Assembly: GCA_003389215.1 (NCBI GenBank)
Contig: QQVP01000029.1
Span: forward strand, 1 to 58,215
DNA from: Planctomycetota bacterium
GTDB taxonomy: Bacteria; Planctomycetota; Planctomycetia; Pirellulales; UBA7805
Length of the DNA stretch: 58,215 nucleotides
Reading direction: 5' to 3'
Shown: piece after piece, positions 36,189-45,088 of the stretch
Numbering within the stretch: the stretch's first letter is position 1
How the letters are laid out: each line of letters begins with the position of its first letter
Translations under genes and position numbers: made by a program
Notes under the pieces: model-generated
Told to the model about the DNA's origin: nothing
The model's database searches: none
The model's input: only the letters and a program-made list of their open reading frames with translations

Positions 36189-36617
36189 CTACTGGCCAGC
36201 CGGGTTGAAACCCTCTGCCACCAGGTCGGCAAAACCGAGCGGCAAAGGCCGCACGTCGTAGCGAAACCGCGCGAAGACCTCGCCGGCCATCTGCGCCCGC
36301 ACGCCCGCCTTGCAATAGGTGTAGACCACCTTGTCGGTGGCGACCGCCTCGGCCAACGTCTCGGCGTAGTCTTCCCGCTGGTGATTCTCCGCGATTTCAC
36401 TGAGCGGCAGCAGAATCGCTCCGGCCAGATAGCCCTCGTCGGTCTCCTCGACTTCACGCACGTCGACCAGCACCGCCTTGCCGCCGGCAATCTGCGCGCG
36501 GACCAGATCGAGTGAATCGTCCGTTGGCTGGACAGCTTCCATAGACATGGTGGGAATCAGGCTCGCGGGGATTAGAATCAACGAACAGGCAATCAGCACG
36601 CGTGGCAGTGGACGCAT
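36189..36617 (-). CDS. Secreted rhodanese-domain protein
   Basis: Single rhodanese domain, likely a periplasmic sulfurtransferase or sulfur carrier. The start at 36617 gives a signal-like N-terminus (MRPLPRVLIACSLILIPASL). The domain runs from about residue 30 to 140, with AVLVDVREVEETDEGYLAGA (the D-V-R-E motif) and the active-site loop TYCKAGVRAQ, so the catalytic Cys and the closing Arg (C-x4-R) are present. 142 residues, a typical single domain. A longer upstream frame adds a low-complexity leader. The substrate is unknown. It is next to an antitoxin-like gene but probably not linked to it. Confidence 0.85.
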   Translation of the reverse strand: MRPLPRVLIACSLILIPASLIPTMSMEAVQPTDDSLDLVRAQIAGGKAVLVDVREVEETDEGYLAGAILLPLSEIAENHQREDYAETLAEAVATDKVVYTYCKAGVRAQMAGEVFARFRYDVRPLPLGFADLVAEGFNPAGQ

Positions 36618-36725
36618 CGGGCGACTCCAGAGGCTCGACGGAGAAACACGCGACGACAATCGCAATTATCTCTGCTGCTGCGGCCGTCGTAAATGGCCGG
36701 GCCCCGTGATCTCGATTCGATACAT

Positions 36726-36962
36726 CTACGCGTCCGGCGAGATGTCGTGTTCGCGGCTAAACTGACGATCGAATTCGCCGAAATCTTCCACGTCCCCAGC
36801 ACGCCACGCGTTGATGCCCTCTTGAATCGCCCGTCGCTCCTGGTCGAGCTGATCGAGCGAGTCGAGAGCGGCGCGGATCACATCGGCCTCCGTCGCATTC
36901 GGATGCAAGGCCACTCGCTTGTGCAAGCGCTCGATGAGTTCCGCTGGCAAGTCGATTTGCAT
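36726..36962 (-). CDS. Orphan ParD-like ribbon-helix-helix antitoxin
   Basis: 78-residue protein resembling ParD/CopG-family antitoxins: an N-terminal DLPAELIERLHKRV strand-helix, then ATEADVIRAALDSLDQLDQE and a C-terminal AIQEGINAWRAGDVEDFGEF tail, the segment that wraps the toxin in this family. AGGAG lies about 8 bases before the ATG. No toxin gene is adjacent: downstream only 60 bases separate it from the rhodanese frame and upstream lies asnS. It is therefore an orphan antitoxin, or its toxin has been lost or lies elsewhere. Confidence 0.7.
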   Translation of the reverse strand: MQIDLPAELIERLHKRVALHPNATEADVIRAALDSLDQLDQERRAIQEGINAWRAGDVEDFGEFDRQFSREHDISPDA

Positions 36963-37126
36963 CTGGGTTGCTCCTGTCCGTCCGATCCTAGCACGAAGGC
37001 GTGGACGTCGTCAAAAGAACCAAGGAGGCGACTCGGGATGCTTGATCGCAGCCGTCCGAGAAGGTGAGGTCGGCTTCGGAGCGACTTGCGGCAAGCCGCA
37101 TGGGGCGGAGTCCCGAGCGCGTCTCC

Positions 37127-38518
37127 CTAAAACTCCGCGTTGCCGGGCGTGCGCGGAAAGGGAATCACGTCGCGGATGTTGCCCATGCCGGTGGTGAACT
37201 GGACGATTCGCTCGAGGCCCAAGCCAAAGCCGGCGTGCGGCACCGTGCCGTAGCGCCGCAGGTCGAGGTACCACCAGTAATCGTCCGGGTCGAGGTTCTG
37301 CTCTCGCATGCGTCGCTCGAGCACGTCGAGCCGATGTTCGCGCTGACTGCCGCCGATGATCTCGCCCACCTTGGGCACGAGGACGTCCATCGCCCGCACG
37401 GTCTTCTCGTCGTCGTTGACGTACATGTAAAAGGGCTTGATCGTGCTTGGATAGTCGAACAGGATCACGGGGCGACCGATCGCCTCTTCGGTCAGGTAGC
37501 GCTCGTGCTCGGCCTGCAGATCGACGCCCCACTGCGGCGGATACTCGAACTTGCGATCGGCCTTCTCCAGCAGGGCGATCGCCTCGGTGTAGCTGAGCCG
37601 CTCGAAGTCGCTTTCGGCAATCGACGTCAGCGTGGCCAGCACCGTGTCGTCGATGCGGTCGTTGAAGAACTGCATGTCCTCGCCACAGCGGTTCAGGACG
37701 TCGGCGAAGATCCGTTTGATCAGTCCCTCGGCCAGGTCCATGTCTTCCGGCAACTCGGCAAAGGCGACCTCCGGCTCGACCATCCAGAATTCGGCCAGAT
37801 GCCGCGAGGTGTTCGAGTTTTCGGCCCGAAACGTCGGCCCGAACGTATAGACCTTACCCAGCGCGGTGGCGAAGATCTCGGCCTCGAGCTGGCCGCTCAC
37901 GGTGAGATAGGCGGGCCGGTCGAAGAAGTCGAACTTGTAATCGAGCTCGGTCGATTTCTTGGCCAGCATCTCGAGGTCGAGCGTGGTGACCTTGAACATC
38001 TCGCCTGCCCCTTCGCAGTCGCTGGCGGTGATGATCGGCGTATGGACGTAGAGAAAGTCCTGCTCGAGAAAATAGTCGTGGATCGAGCGGCAGATCGAGT
38101 TGCGTACCCGGGCGATCGCGCCGAAAGTATTGCTGCGTGGGCGCAGATGGGCCCACTCGCGAAGCTTTTCGAACGAGTGTCGCTTCTTTTGCAGCGGATA
38201 CTGCTCGGGATCGGCCCAGCCGTAGACGTGAACGTCCTCGGCCTGCACCTCGGTGCTTTGGCCCTTGCCGCCCGACTCCTTGATGGTGCCCCGCACGCGA
38301 ATACTGCAGCCGGGCGAGAGACGGCGGATCTCGCTGTCGTAATTGGCCAGCTCGGCGTCGCAGATAATCTGCAAGTTGGCCAGTGTCGTGCCGTCGTTCA
38401 GTTCGACAAAGCTGAAACCCGACTTTGAGTCGCGGCGCGTGCGCACCCAACCGTTGAGTTCCGCTTGCCGGCCGACCGCCTCGGCCCGACGGGCCTCGGC
38501 CACGCTGATTCGTTCCAT
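37127..38518 (-). CDS. asnS: Asparaginyl-tRNA synthetase
   Basis: Class IIb synthetase that charges tRNA-Asn. The N-terminal OB-fold anticodon domain (residues 1-115, [20 protein letters not shown]) is followed by the catalytic domain, with motif 2 [20 protein letters not shown] and motif 3 [16 protein letters not shown]. The separate AsnS pattern (R-A-E-x-S-x-T-x-R-H) distinguishes it from AspS. 463 residues match the family. GGAGGA precedes the ATG at a good distance. The Nramp-like gene is upstream on the same strand, 39 bases away, so they may be co-transcribed. Confidence 0.96.
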   Translation of the reverse strand: MERISVAEARRAEAVGRQAELNGWVRTRRDSKSGFSFVELNDGTTLANLQIICDAELANYDSEIRRLSPGCSIRVRGTIKESGGKGQSTEVQAEDVHVYGWADPEQYPLQKKRHSFEKLREWAHLRPRSNTFGAIARVRNSICRSIHDYFLEQDFLYVHTPIITASDCEGAGEMFKVTTLDLEMLAKKSTELDYKFDFFDRPAYLTVSGQLEAEIFATALGKVYTFGPTFRAENSNTSRHLAEFWMVEPEVAFAELPEDMDLAEGLIKRIFADVLNRCGEDMQFFNDRIDDTVLATLTSIAESDFERLSYTEAIALLEKADRKFEYPPQWGVDLQAEHERYLTEEAIGRPVILFDYPSTIKPFYMYVNDDEKTVRAMDVLVPKVGEIIGGSQREHRLDVLERRMREQNLDPDDYWWYLDLRRYGTVPHAGFGLGLERIVQFTTGMGNIRDVIPFPRTPGNAEF

Positions 38519-38557
38519 GGCGATCCTCCGTGTTTCGCCCCGCGGCGGCTAATGGCG

Positions 38558-40321
38558 TCAAATCTGCTGAGCCGCCTCGTCGTATTTCTTCGTATTCACC
38601 CGATAGAAGTGCGAGAGAATGACCAGCAGCGTAAAGGCGGCAATCGCGCCGATTCCATTCCAGCCGGCCTTCTTGTGGGCCATGTAGACGCTGCCCAGCG
38701 TGGCGGCGGCTACCGACAGGGACATCAAGAGATTCCACATCAGGCGGCCGAGTCCGCGCGGACGATCGTCGCCCAGGATGCTCTTCTGATTCATCAACAG
38801 GAAGAAGGTCAGGTAGGCCAGCGGCAAGAGCACGTAGCCAAACACCGAGGTCGGAACCGCCAGATAGGCTTTCGCTCCCTGCCAAACGATGGGACCGAAG
38901 GAGCCGCCGACGCCGGCTAGCAAGGTTCCGAAACGGTGTGGCCAACCACCGGGCGGCAAGCCCAAGAGCTCGGTAAACACGAAGCCCGAGATCAACATCA
39001 AGATCGTGATCGTGGAAAACGTCATCGCCAACACGCCGAAGCCGAAGATGTAGTTGGCGAAGAAGTCGCCCGTCACGGGCCGCAGCGATTGGGCCAACTT
39101 GCCCGCGTCGCGACGGACGAGCCGTACGGCGAGTTCTTTTTCCGCGCCCGAGGCCTCGTGATGTTCGCGTCCGCAGGCGGCCATAATCTCGTCGTAACTT
39201 TTCAGGGCCGACTCGGGAACATTCACCCGATTCGTGCCCGGCTCGCGCGAGAAACCCTCGGGCACTTCCGTATGAAAGCGGGACGCGGAAGCAATCACGA
39301 CACAGCTCGTGGCCAGAATGAATGGGATCAGCATCCCCGTGGCCAGGTCGAACTTGATCAGCCCGCTGAATTCCCGCGTCCAACCCTTGCGCAGCAGCGA
39401 GTAGGCGAACAGAAACGTCATGTTGATGCCGACGGCGGTGGCCGCGGCCGAGATGATCACGTCCTGCTGCTGATCGACGATGTAGTCGGACCAGATCTTG
39501 CGCGTCGCATCGCCTGCGGGGCCAATGTCGTCGAGAAGCTGGTTGAAGGTTTCCGCCGGGGTGAAGAAGCTGGAGAAGTCGGGCCAGAAGCCGGCGGCGA
39601 TCGAGCCCCACGGGAGTCCTTGCTCGGCGAAGAAGCTCAACTGGAAGATGACGGCGATAAAGCTGATCACGATCAGCCCGACCATGATCTTCAAGATCGT
39701 TTCGAAGATCTTCAGGCCGCGACCGCCGCGGTCGTAGCTCCAGGTGACGAAGGTGGCCAGCAGCAGCACCGGCACGACGAACACGATCTCGTCCATGTGC
39801 TCGCGAAAGAACTCGTTCTCCGAAAAAGTCGTCGCCGCCCATTGAGCGATCTTGCCCTCTTTGTCGTCGAACAGGCCAGGAAGCAAGTTCTGACTGACGG
39901 CCGCCTGGGCGAGCGCATATTGCGGCAGGCACCAGACGATATTGGCCGCAAACACCGCCAGGGCCCACCCCCAACCGAGCACCGGGTTCACGTGTTCGTT
40001 GATGGCGCGAAACGGTCGTTCGCCGGTGACCACCGTGACGTAGCCGATGGCGCTGAGCATGATGATGCCCAGGATCATGGCCAGCGGCTGCACCCACATC
40101 ATGCTGTAGCCGGCGATCACGCCCAGATACAAACTCGACGCCAGCGAGCCGCCGCCGAGCGTGATCGCGCTCTGAAGCCAGCCGGGGCCCGACATCTTCA
40201 CGTAGGTGCCGAGCGTCGAGGCGAGGCCCTGTTCGCGGGCTTCGGCCAGCATCTGCCGGTCCGACTCGAGTTTGGACGGTTGGGACGTCGGTTTGGGATT
40301 CGAAGACTTCTTTTCCGCCAT
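38558..40321 (-). CDS. Nramp-superfamily-like membrane transporter
   Basis: Polytopic membrane protein of 587 residues, about 11-12 membrane segments, in the Nramp superfamily (APC fold). After a cytoplasmic Lys/Ser-rich N-terminus, segment 1 reads GPGWLQSAITLGGGSLASSL and GYSMMWVQPLAMIL follows, matching the Nramp core in position. The metal-coordinating residues differ from true Nramp: the DPGN of segment 1 is replaced by GPGWLQ, and the (A/C)-M-P-H of segment 6 appears as GINMTFLFAYSLL. A long hydrophilic loop (about 350-410) is also unusual. The substrate is therefore unlikely to be confidently Mn or Fe. The start at 40321 follows an ATCATGG context without a ribosome binding site. asnS follows. 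Confidence 0.75.
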   Translation of the reverse strand: MAEKKSSNPKPTSQPSKLESDRQMLAEAREQGLASTLGTYVKMSGPGWLQSAITLGGGSLASSLYLGVIAGYSMMWVQPLAMILGIIMLSAIGYVTVVTGERPFRAINEHVNPVLGWGWALAVFAANIVWCLPQYALAQAAVSQNLLPGLFDDKEGKIAQWAATTFSENEFFREHMDEIVFVVPVLLLATFVTWSYDRGGRGLKIFETILKIMVGLIVISFIAVIFQLSFFAEQGLPWGSIAAGFWPDFSSFFTPAETFNQLLDDIGPAGDATRKIWSDYIVDQQQDVIISAAATAVGINMTFLFAYSLLRKGWTREFSGLIKFDLATGMLIPFILATSCVVIASASRFHTEVPEGFSREPGTNRVNVPESALKSYDEIMAACGREHHEASGAEKELAVRLVRRDAGKLAQSLRPVTGDFFANYIFGFGVLAMTFSTITILMLISGFVFTELLGLPPGGWPHRFGTLLAGVGGSFGPIVWQGAKAYLAVPTSVFGYVLLPLAYLTFFLLMNQKSILGDDRPRGLGRLMWNLLMSLSVAAATLGSVYMAHKKAGWNGIGAIAAFTLLVILSHFYRVNTKKYDEAAQQI

Positions 40322-40458
40322 GATGGTTGCCGGCGGCGCGAGGGCCGCGTGTAGGTTTTTGACTGGGCGTCGCGGCCTCGACTGGATGTGGACGACTTGA
40401 CGGGGTGTGGCCAACTTAACCGGGGTGGCCGCCGACACGCGGCCAGGCCCGACACTTG

Positions 40459-41505
40459 TTAGATTCCCTGGGCTCCCAGGTAGCGTTCGGCATCGAGCGC
40501 CGCCATGCAGCCCGTGCCCGCCGCGGTGACCGCCTGGCGGTAGTAGTCGTCGGCCACGTCGCCCGCCGCGAACACGCCTTCGACACTGGTAAAGGTCCGC
40601 GCGGGCGTCGTCCAGACGAGATAGCCCTTCTCGTTCATCTCGAGCTTGCCTTTGAGGAAGTTGGTATTTGGGGTGTGGCCGATGGCCAGGAACACGCCGG
40701 AGGCGTCCTGGGTCTGCTGCGCCTCGTCGACGGTGCTTTGCAGCCGCACGCCGGTCACGCCTTTCTCGTCGTTGCCCAGCACCTCGACCAGCGTGTGATT
40801 CCAGACGATCTCGATCTTCTCGTTGTCCATCGCCCGCTGGGCCATGATCTTCGACGCTCGCAGCTCGTCGCGGCGGTGAATCATGTAGACCCGCGAGGCA
40901 AACTTGCTCAGGTAGTCGGCCTCTTCGACGGCCGAGTCGCCGCCGCCGACCACGATCAGCGGCTGGTTGCGAAACCGCGGCAAGGCCCCGTCGCACACGG
41001 CACAGGCGCTCACCCCGCGATTCTTGTAGGCCTCTTCCGACGGCAGGCCGAGATAGTTGGCCCGCGCGCCGGTGGCGATGATCACGGTATGGGCTTCGAC
41101 CGTCTCGCCACTGGAGGCGGTGAGCTGAAACGGTCGCCCGTCAAAGTTCACGTCGACGATGTCATCGGTCACGACGCGGGTGCCGAAATTGATGGCCTGC
41201 TGCCGCATCAGCTCCATCAACTCGGGGCCGCTGACGCCTTCTTTCTCATGTGGGGCCATCGCCAGGCGGCGATCCTTGTCGAGCGAGTCGTCGAGGTACG
41301 ATTCGAGATTGCCGGCCGGAAAGCCGGGGAAGTTCTCGACCTCGGTGGTCAGCGCCAATTGGCCCAGCGGGAGCGTGCCGTCGAGGCGATTCTGTTCGGT
41401 CACGGCGCCTTCGAACACGAGCGGCTCCAAGGCGGCGCGCGAAGCGTAAATGGCGGCCGTCCAACCGGCCGGACCGCTTCCAATGATGACAACTTTCTCG
41501 GGCAC
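40459..41505 (-). CDS. trxB: Thioredoxin reductase
   Basis: NADPH-dependent FAD enzyme that reduces thioredoxin. FAD loop [20 protein letters not shown] at the start, [12 protein letters not shown], the redox pair CAVC (Cys168 and Cys171), the NADPH loop [20 protein letters not shown], and [20 protein letters not shown] for FAD at the end. The redox pair reads CAVCD instead of the usual CATCD; CAVCD is also known in other thioredoxin reductases. At 348 residues it is about 30 longer than the usual 315: an insert of about 22 residues sits between FPGFPAG and GPELM (about 66-91). Divergent from cstA. Confidence 0.95.
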   Translation of the reverse strand: MPEKVVIIGSGPAGWTAAIYASRAALEPLVFEGAVTEQNRLDGTLPLGQLALTTEVENFPGFPAGNLESYLDDSLDKDRRLAMAPHEKEGVSGPELMELMRQQAINFGTRVVTDDIVDVNFDGRPFQLTASSGETVEAHTVIIATGARANYLGLPSEEAYKNRGVSACAVCDGALPRFRNQPLIVVGGGDSAVEEADYLSKFASRVYMIHRRDELRASKIMAQRAMDNEKIEIVWNHTLVEVLGNDEKGVTGVRLQSTVDEAQQTQDASGVFLAIGHTPNTNFLKGKLEMNEKGYLVWTTPARTFTSVEGVFAAGDVADDYYRQAVTAAGTGCMAALDAERYLGAQGI

Positions 41506-41589
41506 GAGAGACGTCCTTTCCTGATTTCGCGAACAACCTAAAGCGGCGAGGGCTGCCGATGCAAGCGACCGGCGGCTTTATGACGGAAG

Positions 41590-41607
41590 CCGTATGATAG
41601 AATACGG
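41590..41607. promoter_or_regulatory. Palindrome in the trxB-cstA divergent region
   Basis: CCGTAT-GATAGA-ATACGG is a perfect 6-bp inverted repeat with a 6-base centre. It lies between the two divergent genes, 85 bases upstream of trxB and 136 bases upstream of cstA. It could be an operator or a chance hairpin; no regulator is known. Confidence 0.4.
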
Positions 41608-41742
41608 GGCGTTTGTGGGAACGCGCGGCGGCGCGGACGCCACGGCACGGACGAGGAAACCGGGTATTATAAGCGACGAGCCGAGAGCGTCCACGGTGCG
41701 TGTGGACCGGCGACCGCGTGTGGCAAAACGAGGCGGCGAGCG

Positions 41743-43698
41743 ATGGCGACTCTGTTGATTGCCGTGGGTGCCTTTGTCGGCTACCTGGTGGCCTATCACA
41801 CCTACGGGCGTTGGCTGGCCCGACGAATCTTCGGGCTCGATCCGTCCGCGCCGGTGCCGAGCCGGCAGCTGCGCGACGACGTCGACTTCGTGCCGACGCG
41901 CAAGGAGGTGATCTTCGGTCACCACTTCACCAGTATCGCCGGTACGGGACCGATCGTCGGTCCGGCGATCGCCGTGTTCTGGGGCTGGCTGCCCGCCTTG
42001 TTGTGGGTCTTGCTCGGTTCGATCTTCATCGGTGCGGTCCACGATTTCGGTGCCCTGGTCGTGAGTCTGCGAAACCGGGGTCAGACGGTCGGCGAGATTG
42101 CCGGCCGGATGATCACGCCACGGGCCAAGGTGCTGTTCCTGTCCGTGCTGTTCTTGGCGCTGTCGATCGTGCTGGCGATTTTCGGCCTGGTGATCGCGGC
42201 CATCTTCAGCCTCTATCCCGAGTCGGTGTTGTCGGTGTGGATCGAGATTCCGATTGCCATCGCCATCGGCTTCTATGTCTATCGTCGCGGCGGACATCTG
42301 CTGGTGCCGTCGTTGTTGGCGCTGGGGTTGCTCTACCTGGCCATCTACGTGGGGGCCTATTACCTGCCGATTACCCTGCCGGCCTCGTGGGGGAGCGCGC
42401 CGGTCGTGTGGACGTTCATCCTGCTGGGCTACTGCTTCGTGGCCTCGGTGTTGCCGGTGTGGACGCTGCTGCAGCCGCGGGACTACATCAATAGCCATCA
42501 ACTGGTCGTGGCGCTCGGCCTGCTCGTGTTGGGTTTGATCGTGGCCGGGGCGACGGGACAGGCGAACCTGGTGGAGAGTGCGCCGCGGGTCGCCGACGCT
42601 GACGCACTGAAAACGCTTGGCGCCCCACCGATCTGGCCGTTTCTGTTCATCACGATCGCCTGCGGGGCCGTGAGCGGGTTTCACTGTCTCGTCTCCAGCG
42701 GCACCAGCAGCAAGCAGGTGGCCAGCGAACAAGACGCGCAGTATGTCGGCTACGGGGCAATGTTGCTCGAGGGTGGTCTGGCGGTGGTTGTCATTCTGGC
42801 CTGTTGCGCGGGCGTGGGCATGGGGGCCTTCGAACGCACGGCGGCCGCGGACGGAACGGCCGCGTACGTCGCCAAGACGAGCGAAGCGGGCGTGCCCCTA
42901 ACCGGGCGGGCCGCTTGGAACACGCTCTACGACCCCAACATCGGTTGGAACAATTTTGGGCTGGGGCCGAAGGTCGGCGCCTTCGTCGAGGGTGGAGCCA
43001 ACTTTCTTACCGCCCTGGGAATTCCCTTGAAGCTCGCTGTCACGATTGTGGCGGTGCTGGTCGCCAGCTTTGCCGCCACGACGCTCGACACCGCCACGCG
43101 TTTGCAGCGGTACGTGGTTCAGGAGCTGGCCGGCACCGTGCGGCTCACTCCGCTCACGAACAAGTATGTCGCCACGGCGCTGGCCGTGGGTCTGGCCGGC
43201 TCGATCGCCATGTTGCCCGGCGGCAAAGGACCGGCCTCGGGCGGGTTTCTGCTGTGGCCGTTGTTCGGCGCGACGAACCAACTGTTGGCCGGGCTGGCCT
43301 TCATGGTGATCGTTTTCTACCTGTGGCGAAGAAATAAGCCGGTCTGGTTCGCGGCGGTGCCCATGGTGCTGATGGTCGTGCTGCCGGCCTGGGCCATTCT
43401 GTGGCTGATGTTCAACTTCGACAGCGGTTGGTTCTTCGGAAGTTTCTTTCTCACGCCCGAGAACACGATTTCTTGGCGACCGTTGGCGTGGCTCGACATC
43501 GACCTCGTCATCTCCTGGGGCAGGGACCTGCACCTGTTCGGCTTCGGCCTGGCGATTCTGGCCCTGCAAGGCTGGATGGTGGTCGAGGCCTTGCTCACCT
43601 GGCGACGGGCGCGGGGCGTCTTGGAAGAGAGTCTGCCGCCGCTGCCGCTGGAACCGGCCCTGGCCACCGCCGGAGGTGATGGCGGACGTTCGTGTTAG
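41743..43698 (+). CDS. cstA: Carbon starvation protein CstA
   Basis: Polytopic inner-membrane transporter of 651 residues, about 16 membrane segments. CstA-family proteins import pyruvate or peptides under carbon limitation. The start MATLLIAVGAFVGYLVAYHT and YGRWLARRIFGLD, then FGHHFTSIAGTGPIVGPAIA, HDFGALVVSLRNRGQTV and SSGTSSKQVASEQD are family landmarks. The C-terminus ends in a Pro/Leu-rich and Gly-rich tail. GAGGC lies upstream of the ATG but the ribosome binding site is weak. Divergent from trxB, followed by a DUF1559 gene. Confidence 0.92.
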   Translation: MATLLIAVGAFVGYLVAYHTYGRWLARRIFGLDPSAPVPSRQLRDDVDFVPTRKEVIFGHHFTSIAGTGPIVGPAIAVFWGWLPALLWVLLGSIFIGAVHDFGALVVSLRNRGQTVGEIAGRMITPRAKVLFLSVLFLALSIVLAIFGLVIAAIFSLYPESVLSVWIEIPIAIAIGFYVYRRGGHLLVPSLLALGLLYLAIYVGAYYLPITLPASWGSAPVVWTFILLGYCFVASVLPVWTLLQPRDYINSHQLVVALGLLVLGLIVAGATGQANLVESAPRVADADALKTLGAPPIWPFLFITIACGAVSGFHCLVSSGTSSKQVASEQDAQYVGYGAMLLEGGLAVVVILACCAGVGMGAFERTAAADGTAAYVAKTSEAGVPLTGRAAWNTLYDPNIGWNNFGLGPKVGAFVEGGANFLTALGIPLKLAVTIVAVLVASFAATTLDTATRLQRYVVQELAGTVRLTPLTNKYVATALAVGLAGSIAMLPGGKGPASGGFLLWPLFGATNQLLAGLAFMVIVFYLWRRNKPVWFAAVPMVLMVVLPAWAILWLMFNFDSGWFFGSFFLTPENTISWRPLAWLDIDLVISWGRDLHLFGFGLAILALQGWMVVEALLTWRRARGVLEESLPPLPLEPALATAGGDGGRSC

Positions 43699-43906
43699 GG
43701 CAGGGGGCAATGTCATGTCCCGCTCCGCCGTCCCGGCACCGTTACGTCGCCGTGGCCGCTTGCGTTTTGAAGTCGGGAACGGTGGACTCCGTTGGACTCT
43801 CGGCCGCGACGCGAAAATAATGAGTCGAAGCAGGGTCGTCGCGAAACGACTGGCAAGCGCCGGGACAGGCGCCGCAGACCCGCCAGCACGAGTCGGAGCG
43901 CAGGGC

Positions 43907-45088
43907 ATGACGCAGACGCCGAGTGAGTCAGGCACGAACGTGCCGGTAGGGCCGGGCGAACGGGCACCGGTCGTAGCCCGCGAGGGAGACCCGTCGCTGG
44001 CCGAGGCGTTCGGCGAGCGGCCCGCCGACGAGCCTTTTCAATTCGGCCTCGGCACGCTGCTCTTCGGCACGACGTTGTGTGCGGTGGCCTTTGCCTTTGT
44101 GCGTTTCGTCGGGTTCCAGACGCTCGGCCTGATGCTGTTCGGGCTGGTCGTGATCCTGACCATCGTCGGTCTCTTTGTCGTGGTGCAGGTGGCGGCCTTC
44201 TCGCTGATGTACGGCACCCTGCGGGCGACGAACTTTCTGGTCGGTCGTCTGGCGGTGTTCCTCAACTATCTGACTCGCCTGGTCGACGCGCACCGGCGGC
44301 GGACCGCCTTTATCTTCGCCATCGTAACGCTGGTGGGCGGTCTCCTGATGGCGACACTCCCACGACCGTTCTACCAATATGGAGTGCTCTCAACGCCTAA
44401 AGAAATGCTTGTGCGGAGCAATCTGCAGGAGTTGGCCAAGTCGCTCTACCGGTATGAAGAGGACCACGGCCACTTACCGCCGGCCTACCTTGCCGATGCC
44501 GATGGCAAACCGATGCACAGTTGGCGGGTGCTGCTGCTCCCCTACCTTGGCGCAGACAAACTGTACGAGGCGTACGACTTTTCCGAGCCGTGGGACGGGC
44601 CGAACAATCGGCGGTTGCAGGATCAGATGATGGATCGCTACTCGGCTCCCTACGGGGGAGACTCCAGCACGACGTCCTATCTGGCGGTCGTCGGTCCCGG
44701 GACGATGTGGCCTGAGCAGCGGGCGACGGCGCTCGAAGACGTCCCCTCGAACGACAGGAGGAACACGTTGCTGCTGGTCGCCGTCAAGAACTCCGACGTC
44801 CACTGGATGGAGCCGCGGGATCTGTCCTTCGAGACGTTGGTCTCGAACGCCAAAAGAGGCGAGCACGCGTTCACATCGACTACGGGGCCGACTATCGAAT
44901 GGCTCGACGACGAAGCGATCGAGTTGGTCTATGTTGCCACGGCGGATGCGGGCATCGTCGAGGTGCCCGTCGCGGAACTGGGCAGACTCGTCGCCCTGGC
45001 AATGGCGCCGGAGGGTGTGACGCCGATCGAGGTGGCGGATATCAGCGACGGGCGCGCCGCGAAGCGCGGCAAGGCGTCTACGGATTAG
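43907..45088 (+). CDS. Membrane-anchored DUF1559-type protein
   Basis: 393 residues. The ATG at 43907 has GGAG about 12 bases upstream; longer starts add a 77-residue Arg-rich leader. Residues about 38-115 hold two or three membrane segments (FQFGLGTLLFGTTLCAVAFA is typical of planctomycete membrane leaders), then a Lys/Arg loop and a further segment near 130-150. The C-terminal domain matches DUF1559: LARSLYRYEEDHGHLPPAY-like helix-loop, HSWRVLLLPYLGADKLYEAY, FSEPWDGPNNRRL, and a TSYLAVVGPGTMWP strand. Unlike classic DUF1559 proteins it lacks a type IV pilin-like N-terminus and is anchored by several helices. Its 3' end overlaps that of fliM by 11 bases. Confidence 0.8.
   Translation: MTQTPSESGTNVPVGPGERAPVVAREGDPSLAEAFGERPADEPFQFGLGTLLFGTTLCAVAFAFVRFVGFQTLGLMLFGLVVILTIVGLFVVVQVAAFSLMYGTLRATNFLVGRLAVFLNYLTRLVDAHRRRTAFIFAIVTLVGGLLMATLPRPFYQYGVLSTPKEMLVRSNLQELAKSLYRYEEDHGHLPPAYLADADGKPMHSWRVLLLPYLGADKLYEAYDFSEPWDGPNNRRLQDQMMDRYSAPYGGDSSTTSYLAVVGPGTMWPEQRATALEDVPSNDRRNTLLLVAVKNSDVHWMEPRDLSFETLVSNAKRGEHAFTSTTGPTIEWLDDEAIELVYVATADAGIVEVPVAELGRLVALAMAPEGVTPIEVADISDGRAAKRGKASTD

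Noticed and set aside
43676..43906. N-terminal 77-codon extension of the DUF1559 gene
   Set aside because: Arg-rich, no ribosome binding site, and the ATG at 43907 has GGAG upstream and gives a sensible membrane protein.
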